64,000 nucleotides of DNA, from the NCBI GenBank assembly GCA_009859145.1, contig VRVR01000046.1:1-64000 (forward strand). The letters run 5' to 3'. The notes beneath the pieces were generated by a model that did not search any database, was not told where the DNA came from, and was given only the letters and a program-made list of their open reading frames with translations. Source of the stretch: Andalucia godoyi (lineage: Eukaryota; Discoba; Jakobea; Jakobida; Andaluciidae). Position numbers and translations under genes: made by a program. How positions within the stretch are numbered: the first letter of the stretch is position 1; each line of letters opens with the position of its first letter. Shown here piece by piece: positions 29,656 through 38,083 of the stretch.

Positions 29656-32600
29656 TTAAGAGGAGAGAACATGAATAATCGCCTCAATGAGAAGAGCACC
29701 CTGTCCTTGAATGATGTCCTTCTTGGGATCCGAGATTTTTGAGACAAGACAATCGTTCAGCTTTTCGCGCAGACCTCTGATCGTTTCAGCATCCTTGGCT
29801 TCCATATCCACGTGAATCCAGTCATCAATTTCAACGACACGCATGTGGCTCTTAGGTCGGACGTCGCTCGCAAAGAACAACAACGGAAACGCAGAAACGG
29901 GCGTGACATCACGAATGTACACTTGGCTCGTCATCATCTTCTCATAATAAACAAGAAATCGCTGACTGGGCGGAATTTTAGAACCCGCGAGCACGGAACT
30001 CGGATGCAATTGAATCTTCTCTGCAGCATTCCTGGTCTTGAAAAAACTTCCATTCGCAGCCTCTGCTCGTTTGACATCCTTCTTTTTGCTGGACGTCGCG
30101 ATAGCTGGGACACCAGCGCTCACAATGTTCGGATACAACCCCGCAACGAGAACAGCTTTCACGGCATGGATGTTGCAGCTGTTCTTATTGTAGCGAGCAC
30201 CGCCAACCTCCACATAGAGCTGATTCCCATCAGGCCATCGCATCTCGTTCAAATTAACTTCGCCCATGTCCCTCGCCGTAACGAATCCAATCTCACAAAG
30301 AAGATCAAACAGCTGCTTCTTTGTTTTCTCCATCTCCACAAACACCTTGCGAACAAGAAAATGGCGTCGCAAGTAGTCGTTCTCCTTCTTGTTAACCTGC
30401 GAAAATCGCCACCCTGAATACGCATGAACAAGAATAAGATGGTCTGAATAGTCGCAGATCGACTTCTTCACTCGTTGCAGAGCGTCCCTGGCGTCAAACG
30501 GGGCGGAAAAGGGAGACTTGTCTGACAACCCTGCAGCCATCGTCAATATCGGATCCAGACACTGAAACATGGCCGCATACAAAATCATCTTTCCGATGCG
30601 AACATCGACCGGCAACTGGGCAATCCAGTATCCTAGGGATGTGACATTCTGTTTTTCATCCATGGCTCCAATCGTGCACAGAGTGTCTATTGAAGCTCGA
30701 ATCGCTTTGGGCCGCGGCATGTCAACGGCCTTCTTCAAGAACTCTTCTGGAGCACCAAAGCCCAGTGTTTGTACCTGCAAACACAAGTTTTCAAGGGGAA
30801 CCCGGAGAATTTCAGGAATGCTGTACTCTCGCATTGCCTTTTCAAAAGTGTGCGTCGAGAACATCCGAAAGCAGTATCCCGGACGAACACGCCCGGCTCG
30901 TCCTGTTCTTTGTTTCACACCTGCTCTAGAAGTCCAGCATTCAACAAGACTGGGCAGTTTTGAAGATGCATCATACCGTGTTTCCTTTGTCTTCCCTGTG
31001 TCAATAACAAAGACGATATCATCAATGGTCACAGATGTTTCGGCGATGTTCGTCGACAGCACAATCTTCCTGAGACCCTTCCGTACCGGTTCAAAAACTC
31101 GGCTTTGTTCAGAGAGTGACAACGTCGAATGCAGCGGTAAAATCACGGCTTTCTCGGCTTCCAATTCATCGTACAATGTCGAAATTTCCAGGATACCAGG
31201 AAGGAAAATGAGAATTCCTCCCTCAACATGCGAAAACTTGCTCTGGATGTGTGAAACGGTTCTCTGAATCAATTCATAATTCACCACCGACTCGTCAATG
31301 ATTTGAAGAGTCGTGTTTGCGTATCCCTTTTCCTCTCGATCCCGGACGGGAAGCACATACGGGGATTCCTTGACATCGTCCAGACGATAGTTCGTCATGT
31401 CAACCACGTCTTCTAAAAAGAAGTTTTGCACAGGATGCGTAAACCCCGGAATATGCAAGCACGGACAACCGTGAAAATACTGTGCAAACTGATCCGCATT
31501 CAGCGTCGCACTCATTAAGATAATCTTCAGATCCTTCCTGCGCAGCATCAATTCTCGCAGGATGATCAGCAGGAAATCGCTATCAAGGGAGCGCTCATGA
31601 ATCTCATCCACAATAACATGAGAGACGCCTTGCAATTCCAGGTCTGCATGCATTCGTCGCAAAAGGACGCCGGTAGTGAAGAACAGCAACTGGGAGCGAC
31701 GAGGATCGTATTTTGCATCCAGCCGCACGGAGTATCCGACTTCTTGACCAACTGCGTCCGCTCTTTCCTGCGCAACACGCTCCGCAACAGATACTGCCGC
31801 AATCCTGCGAGGCTGCGTGCATACAATCCGGCATTCGGATCCACGATTCGACGCAAGATAGTCATCGAGAATGAATTGACCGATTTGGGTCGTCTTTCCA
31901 GAACCAGTTTCGCCACTGATAACAGTAACCTGGTTCTCGCGAACCGTCTTTGCAATGATGTCTTTCAACTGGAACGCAGGCAACTTCATTCGCTTTTGAA
32001 GAATGTCTTTGTATGCCTTCTTTTGCAACATTGATTCGTAGTCGCGCTTCAAATCTGCAGAATGCGGAAGCTGTGGGAACCCTACAGGGGCGTCGGATTG
32101 ATTCGATCGTGCACCAGGAGGGCCTTTGGGTCTTTTCTCATTCTTCCTGCGCGATGGCGCCGCAGCGGGTTGTTGAGTTGGTGCCGATTCCTGCTCTACT
32201 TCGTCCTTTAGCAAATTCGACTTTTCTTCCTCCTCCTCATTCTTTAAATCTTCCTTGTTTTCCATCACCCAGCTGATGCTGTCGAAGACCCGCTGTTCGG
32301 AACACAATGATTCCTGCAATTCCGCTTGCAACGCGTAGTTGGTGCGGAGGCAAAGTCCTGGTGATTCGAGATGCGATACTAATACCAGAGGAGGATCACA
32401 CGGATATTCCAGGTACTCGGGATAGTACACAGTCAGGGAAAACTCGTCCAAATTGAGACGACACAGGTTCTGTGTGATGATCACAAACTGCTCGCCGTAC
32501 ACTGCAGACAGAGCACCTTGCTCTTCAACAATCTTTTCAGCGGCTGCACTTGCCGCAGCAGGATCTAGCGTCTCGTCGTCAGCACTCGACTGACCTGCGC

Positions 32601-33305
32601 CACCAACATCTGCAGCATCCGGAGCATCCGGAGCGTCCTCTTGAGGAGGCGTGAACACGATTCCCAAAATTCTATACACATCCAAATCATCCTGCAAGTC
32701 AATCTCCTGGTTGCACACAAGCTTGAACGAATGATCTTCGTTCAATCCAAACTCTTTCAGACGATACTGGAAATCCACCAGCCTCTTGTACACTTCCAAA
32801 CCATTCGGATCCACGTCCTCCATATCTGCCCTGTCCACCAAGCACTGCAGAATATGGAATCTTGAGAAGGCGTCCAGACTTTCTCGCTCCGCACGCTCAA
32901 TATCCGCAAGACGGAACCCCAAGGATCGCAGTTCCTCTGAAATCCGATTCCGCAAATCATCATTCAGTCGCTTATTGCGCAGCACTGTAATCTCTTTTTT
33001 CTTTCGAGGCTTTGCAATGGAACTGACTAGCATCTGCAGACTGGTCGAGTTTTCATCATCCTGCAAGGAATTCAGCAAATGCCGCATGAACTCCTTGTTT
33101 CCTTCTGTCAATCCAATGGACTACTCAACGCAATAAGCAAACGAGGAAGAAGGAAAAGCAACATGCCGCGCATTAAGTGATCATTAGAGGAAATCCACGC
33201 ATGTGACAGTACTAAGTCAGCGAAAAGACATACCTGAGCCCCACGAGACTTGTGTCCTCGTTTTTGCTTCTCAAACCAATTCTTCGTTTTACGACCACCA
33301 CCCAT
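29656..33305 (-). CDS. DHX57/DHX29-type DEAH-box RNA helicase with RWD domain, one intron
   Basis: Exon 1 is 33305-33234 (24 codons starting MGGGRKTKNWFEKQKRGHKS). A 113-nt intron (33233-33121, GTATGT donor, GAGTAG acceptor) is followed by exon 2, 33120-29656. The total is 1,178 residues. An N-terminal helical region and a UBA-like SEELRSLGFRLADIERA segment precede an RWD domain (LSAVYGEQFVIITQ, about 185-285). The helicase core follows: GETGSGKTTQ (about 429), CTQPRRIAAVSVAERVA, DEIH (about 527), SATLNADQF, STNIAETSVTIDDI and QRTGRAGRVRPG. HA2 and OB-type C-terminal regions complete it (PLENLCLQVQTLGF, HPSSVLAG). RWD plus this core is the DHX57 arrangement; DHX29, a translation-initiation helicase, is the nearest alternative. 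The basic MGGG start resembles those families and supports the first exon. Confidence 0.9.
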
Positions 33306-33769
33306 GACGCACGCAGACTGTTCTGATTGATCGATTGACTTATTATTATTTTTTTTAAAAAATATTATTTCAAAAAAGAAATGTATAGCAGAGTTCCAGC
33401 ACAACAAGAAGCAAGGCGCAAAAGCAGTGGAGAAAGCAGCAGCAAATAATCCAAAAGTAGCAATAATTATACGTAATCATCATCTTCGAATGAAACACAA
33501 AGAAACAGGTTTCACAATCCTCGAGGTAACTTGAGGTTGTGTCGCTGTTCCTTGGAAAATTGTCAGCGAGACGGAAGCTTGATTGTGTGTGCTTGATACT
33601 GCATGTTTCTGCTTCGGGTCTGTCATTCCCAGTCAGCGTCTTCATCCTTCCAAAGGCTCGCTTGGATTGGATTATGATTCTCTATATATTTTTTTCTTCC
33701 TTATTTCATATATATTTTTTCTTCTGTTTTCTTTGTTCTTTTAACTTTCATCACATAACATTGTGAAGA
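33306..33769. other. Bidirectional spacer, helicase and mS26
   Basis: 464 bp between divergent start codons. It is AT-rich near the helicase exon 1 (33340-33375) and has TATATATTTTTTTCTTC-like stretches (33680-33725) about 50-90 bases before the mS26 ATG. Confidence 0.35.
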
Positions 33770-34276
33770 ATGCTTCGTAGAGTTTTCATTGCATCCAGAC
33801 GCTTTTCGACAGATGCCGAGTCTGCGACGAAGAGCTATGCGGTCGAGAAGGCAGCGTTTGAAAGTGCGATGAAACCGCTTCGAGAGCAGTTCCGCCGCGA
33901 ATCTCAACAACTCTCGTCTGACATATCCACTGCAAAACGCACTCGGACTCTCCAGGTTCAAAAGCTGCGAAATGCATCCTCTGCAAATGCAAACTCGTTG
34001 TTCCTGATGCAAAAGGCAATGGACAAGAAGCTGTTTGAGATGGCTGAGAAGACTCGAATTGAGCAAAAACCGATCATTGCACAGCGAAAACTCCAGTTCA
34101 AGGAAAAAATGATCAGGGATCGCCAGGATCGCCAGGCGCTGCAACTTGCGACTCTGCAAAAACAGAGCGAATCGTGGATTGCTCCAGACCGCGTCAACGA
34201 GGCAATCGACGAGGCGCTTGCAAAGGAGGTGACCTACGACATTGGATTCGATTTTTCGAAGCGAAAGACTGCTTGA
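33770..34276 (+). CDS. Probable mitochondrial small-subunit ribosomal protein mS26
   Basis: A 168-residue basic, mostly helical protein. The N-terminus MLRRVFIASRRFST is a textbook mitochondrial presequence. A long coiled-coil-like helix (about 25-130) is followed by ESWIAPDRVNEAIDEALAKEVTYDIGFD. The I-x-P-x-x-[LV]-x-x-x-I-[DE]-x-A-L ending, followed by a Y-[DN] turn, is the conserved part of mS26 (animal MRPS26, fungal Pet123). The rest is too variable to confirm by eye. It could be another mitochondrial coiled-coil protein. Confidence 0.6.
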   Translation: MLRRVFIASRRFSTDAESATKSYAVEKAAFESAMKPLREQFRRESQQLSSDISTAKRTRTLQVQKLRNASSANANSLFLMQKAMDKKLFEMAEKTRIEQKPIIAQRKLQFKEKMIRDRQDRQALQLATLQKQSESWIAPDRVNEAIDEALAKEVTYDIGFDFSKRKTA

Positions 34277-34423
34277 AAAATGATGAGTTTTTGGTCGTCG
34301 TCCAGCTTTTATTTAGATGATGATGTTTTCTTAAATTAAAACAATAATAAAGAAAGAAGAAAAAGAAAAACGGATTATTTGTTTGAATTTCGTTGGCGCT
34401 GTTGATGACGCACGGCGTTTGCA

Positions 34424-34877
34424 TCATCGGGAATTCGACAGCAGGGCAGTGGAGCCGGGACCCGTGATTGCTGGTCGAAACAGCGGAGACCTTTTCCAGG
34501 CCTTGTACTCGTCCATATTGTCTACATACTTGCGACTGGGATCGTACGTCCATTTGGGAGTGTGCGGAATCCGCAGTCTTTTCAGTGCGAAATACAAGAC
34601 CTTTTCACCGAGTCGGCTACATTTGGCACACATACATATATGCATGCATGCATGCAAGCGTGCATATACACAGACTTAGTATGGGACTTTGTGGCGTTTC
34701 GATAAACCTTGCTGGAACAAGAGCGTGCACAAGCATCGGCAATTGGGAAGGAGGCCACAGGAGGGGAAGGAGGAGGAAGAAGAAGACATACAATACAAAC
34801 CATCCTGCAACGGACAGCCGGAACAGCAGACGCGGTAGATCAGAAGGGGATCCAGAAGGCCGCAATGCAGACGACAT
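34424..34877 (-). CDS. Small two-exon protein, unknown (possibly mitochondrial)
   Basis: Neither exon looks like a gene alone, but they join in phase. Exon 1 is 34877-34792 (ATG, 28 codons plus two bases). The intron is 34791-34617 (175 nt, GTATGT donor, ATGTAG acceptor, pyrimidine-rich after the donor). Exon 2 is 34616-34424. The product is 92 residues. It has a hydrophobic stretch (RLLFRLSVAGWFVFRLGEK) and a conserved-looking C-terminal half (IPHTPKWTYDPSRKYVD, YKAWKRSPLFRP). Size and Trp/Tyr/Pro composition resemble accessory subunits of respiratory complexes, but I do not recognise it. A three-exon model using a TTCCAG acceptor inside the intron is also possible. Confidence 0.5.
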
Positions 34878-35209
34878 TTGCGTGCGCGATGGGACAACAG
34901 ACTGCTCCAGGTCTGGTTCAATACGCGTTCGGTGCTCGGAAGATGCTCGTTACCAGTTCCGTCCGTCATCCTTTTTGCGAGAAGAGTGAAAGGACGTTCC
35001 CGAGCTTTCCCAACAGCTCAACTCAAGTGTCCTCGTTGACGAAAGGGGTACGATCCGCGTGAATCGGAGCAAAGGAAAAACACAAAAGCGCAAAAAGTGT
35101 CAGACGACGGAGCTTGCTTTTCGTACATGACTTGAAAGGGAGAACTGGACGGATTGCGTACAAACAAGAATTGACAATTGCAAGAAGAAGCGAGAAGCGA
35201 GTAAGAATA
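34878..35209. other. Bidirectional spacer before scramblase gene
   Basis: 332 bp between divergent starts, mixed composition without long T-tracts. An open frame on each strand covers parts of it but shows no family features. Confidence 0.3.
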
Positions 35210-36154
35210 ATGCTTCGCGGATTGGCGGTTCGTCGTGCATTTGGATATGCGAGGCGCAATTGGAGTCGAATGCCGCCGCCATCCGAAGACCCTACGTCTC
35301 AAATTCCCAAATTATTTCATTCCTCCTCCTCCTCCTCCTCCTCATCATCATCATCATCACCATCATCAGCCTCTTCTTCTTCTTCTTCGTCGTCGTCGTC
35401 GTCGTTTGACACGAATGCTTCGAATGCATTTTCCCAGAATTCGTCGTTCCGCCCGCCTCCAATGACCGATATCCATCTGCTGTCTTCGTCCTCGTTCCGT
35501 GTTGCTCGATGCTACGAGCCGATGCAGGTCATGTTTGGATGGGAGATTTCTAATTATTATAATATTTTTGGCGCAGACGGACAGCTTGTTGGAAGCATTG
35601 TGGAGCAGTCTCAGTTCTTCTCCTTTCTTATGCGAAACCTGATGCGAAACCGACGTCCGTTTACCTGCGCGATTACGTCTCCAACTGGCGAGTTCCTGTT
35701 CAAAGTGAAGCGCAACTTTTACTTTGTCAATTCAACATTGGAAGTCTTTGATGCAAACGATCAGCGGATTGGTGTGGTCGAGCAGGAGTGGCATCTGTTC
35801 CGAAGAAAATACAACTTCTTCATGTTTGACAGCTACATTGGGTCCGTCGACGCCCCGATTCTTTCGTGGGAATTCAATGTGGTGCATCCCGAGGTTGGAT
35901 GGGTAGGAACCGTCGACCGAAACTTTACAAACTTTGCCGTCGAGATCTTCACCGACTCGGGACAGTATGCAGTCCATCTGAACCCGCCCCTGGTCGATGC
36001 CCACGGCCCTGCGTACAGCATGGCATTTCGGGCGCTAATGCTGGGCGCTGCCATCCAGATCGATTTCAACTACTTTTCGCATTCGTCAGGTCGTGGTGGA
36101 CTGTTCACATTCCCGCTTATCGGAGGAATCTTTGGCTCCTCGCACAACGAGTAA
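35210..36154 (+). CDS. Phospholipid scramblase family protein, probably mitochondrial
   Basis: A 314-residue protein with a basic, presequence-like start (MLRGLAVRRAFGYARRNWSRM), then a long polyserine linker (about residues 40-70, mixed TCN codons in runs). The scramblase domain spans about 95-305: FRVARCYEPMQVMFGWEISNYYNIF, SFLMRNLMRNRRPFTCAITSP, a basic strand, VVEQEWHLFRRKYNFFMFD and DRNFTNFAVEIFTDSGQYAVH, with a terminal hydrophobic strand (FRALMLGAAIQIDFNYF). The arrangement matches yeast Aim25 and mitochondrial PLSCR3-type proteins more than plasma-membrane PLSCR1, which has a cysteine-rich palmitoylation motif not seen here. Membrane lipid remodelling is the expected role. Confidence 0.88.
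   Translation: MLRGLAVRRAFGYARRNWSRMPPPSEDPTSQIPKLFHSSSSSSSSSSSSSPSSASSSSSSSSSSSFDTNASNAFSQNSSFRPPPMTDIHLLSSSSFRVARCYEPMQVMFGWEISNYYNIFGADGQLVGSIVEQSQFFSFLMRNLMRNRRPFTCAITSPTGEFLFKVKRNFYFVNSTLEVFDANDQRIGVVEQEWHLFRRKYNFFMFDSYIGSVDAPILSWEFNVVHPEVGWVGTVDRNFTNFAVEIFTDSGQYAVHLNPPLVDAHGPAYSMAFRALMLGAAIQIDFNYFSHSSGRGGLFTFPLIGGIFGSSHNE
35325..35405. repeat. TCN triplet runs encoding polyserine
   Basis: Successive blocks of TCC, TCA, TCT and TCG triplets inside the scramblase coding region. The change of synonymous codon from block to block suggests separate slippage events. Confidence 0.85.
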
Positions 36155-36470
36155 AAACCCATTATCCACATCATTGCACAGGTCTCCAGTCTTAGTGGCT
36201 GAAACCGTAAAACGTCTGAAGAAAAATGTTACGACCCAAGTCGATTTTCATGCGAACTCGTGCTTTGAATATGTTGGAAGCTTTGCGCGTGTTCTCCCTC
36301 CTTTTTATCGTTGTAGGTTCTCAATGACAAGTAGTTTTTTGCTCCTTGCGCTGTCGCAGAAGTCCCAGCATGTCGGAATGTCGAGGGAAGGGCGAGATGC
36401 AGCGTGTGCGCAGTCGTTGAGCAAGGAGGATATGTGCAGCACTCATCATTCTCATGATGGCCACCTTCGG
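36155..36470. other. Intergenic region after scramblase
   Basis: 316 bp with no recognisable gene. It lies between the scramblase stop codon and the CXC-domain ORF on the other strand. Confidence 0.3.
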
Positions 36471-36938
36471 TCACCCATTCGCGCACGAGTCGCCTTCGTG
36501 GCACAGCGCGGTGCACCGACGGTTGTTCTTGATGCATGGACAGTGTGAGTTGGAGCATTTCTTTTTCGCTCTCCTACAGTTACAGAAGCGCGGTCCATCG
36601 TTTGACAATATCGGCTCGACACCCGTTGAATGCTTCATCCCAGCTTCGGAGACGGATATCGTTTCCACTGTCTCTTGGCTTTGGTATTTTTGGAACATGG
36701 CTCGAAGTTGCGCATCTTGGTTTGTTCCTTTGGGAGCAAGTGCCACGAGAGCAGAAGACTTCATCGCAGGCTCAACTAGCTTTCCTTCAAAGAGGACCTT
36801 GTACGGATCCATTGGCTTTCCTGTTCTTCGGTTGCGCATCCGCTCTGCGACAACTCCAGGCTGTCTCACTGTCTTCGAAAGCAGATCATGATCGCGACAC
36901 GGTACTGTGGATGAGCTTGGTGCACAGCGCTCAGTCAT
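36471..36938 (-). CDS. Orphan ORF ending in a CXC (tesmin/TSO1-like) cysteine cluster
   Basis: A 155-residue frame from an ATG at 36938. The same frame is open upstream to a TAG near 37062 and contains ITFIFECDACEKKS, so the real protein may be longer or spliced. The C-terminus carries FCNCRRAKKKCSNSHCPC followed by RCTALCHEGDSCANG. This nine-cysteine pattern (CxCxxxxxxCxxxxCxC...C..xCxxxxxC) resembles a single CXC/CRC zinc-binding repeat. Such half-repeats occur in tesmin-type transcription factors and as C-terminal tails of several DNA-transposon ORFs. It stands alone in a gene-poor island with no partner domains. I read it as a transposon remnant or a lineage-specific gene. Confidence 0.4.
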   Translation of the reverse strand: MTERCAPSSSTVPCRDHDLLSKTVRQPGVVAERMRNRRTGKPMDPYKVLFEGKLVEPAMKSSALVALAPKGTNQDAQLRAMFQKYQSQETVETISVSEAGMKHSTGVEPILSNDGPRFCNCRRAKKKCSNSHCPCIKNNRRCTALCHEGDSCANG

Positions 36939-37994
36939 GTTGAGTAGTTGTCGGATCGAAAGCAAGAAGAATTGCAGAGGACCACTTGTTGACTTCTTTT
37001 CGCAAGCATCGCATTCAAAGATGAATGTGATGTTGACAGTAGAAAACCCGGGATCTCCCTAGCCCTGGTCTATCACCGCCGCCATCGAGGATTGCAGCAA
37101 ACACGTCATAGATATCCAAATTCTGTCTACGCAATCTCTGAAAAGACATCAGGAAAGGAGCAGAAGTACAAGAAAACACCAGGTGCAAAACACCACAGCA
37201 GCAAACGGGTCCGCAGGACGATTGACGGGATGTGGAGATGACGGTTTCACTGCACAAGTGCTTCTGGCTGCACAATTCCTCGACATGAGTTGAGCGGGAG
37301 CGGAATTAGTGCTGCTGGACATCAGCGAGCTCGTTTCTGTGCTCTGAGCACAACGGCTGCGCAAAACGGAAGACTTGTGCAGAATCAGCAGGATGCCTGC
37401 CAAACGTGTATCCAATGCACGATCTTGCTTCTGAGAGCAGTCCGTCGATGCGGGCGCATACCGATGCACCAAATACATGAACACCACAGAGAAAAACAGA
37501 AATGAATGATGATTTTATGACCTAATTAATCAAAAAACACAACTCTGCAGGGAGGCAGCCAAAAGCGACGATTTTTGACATACAAAGAGATCTTGTTGTG
37601 GAGGTTACCATTAGCGTGAGCATGTTCTTTTCTCGAGTATTTGCCCTCCAACCCAAAGCCTCTCCAAACATTTGGCTCGCATCATCGATTACAAGGAATC
37701 AGCTCTCAATATTCGATAGTGTCTCATTGGGCCTCGACCTGCACGCTTACGCCGCCGCGACAGCAACCGGTAGCAGCAGTTTGCAAAAGAAAAAGGTCGG
37801 TCTTTATTCAACAGCACTCTCGACAGCTGTAAGACTTAGCTATTCTGTCCGATGATTCATCATAGCCGTCCGCCAGTCGTTTGGGTTGAAAGGCTATAAA
37901 GTCTTTCATTCATTTGTTTCTTACCGTACACATACTGAACAACATGCAGTAAGAACTGCCAATTATTTTAATCTAAAAAAATAATAGATTCTGT

Positions 37995-38028
<34 letters not shown>

Positions 38029-38045
38029 GTCTATCTATCTATCTA

Positions 38046-38079
<34 letters not shown>

Positions 38080-38083
38080 CACG
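36939..38083. other. Gene-poor stretch upstream of alpha-mannosidase
   Basis: 1,145 bp. The first 550 bases have coding-like composition but only short broken frames, some possibly upstream exons of the CXC ORF (for example SFQRLRRQNLDIYDVF on the minus strand, about 37145-37090). The rest is AT-rich and ends in a TATC/TA microsatellite that reaches to six bases before the next ATG. No RNA gene is seen. Confidence 0.35.
37996..38077. repeat. TATC tetranucleotide plus TA dinucleotide microsatellite
   Basis: About 13 TATC units with one TGTC variant, then about 14 TA units, ending six bases before the alpha-mannosidase start codon. The repeat must be the immediate 5' leader of that mRNA. Confidence 0.95.

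Noticed and set aside
34582-34803. Alternative exon reading KVYRNATKSHTK in the small spliced gene
   Set aside because: A TTCCAG acceptor would allow it, but it then needs a second intron with a weak donor. The two-exon model with a GTATGT donor is simpler.
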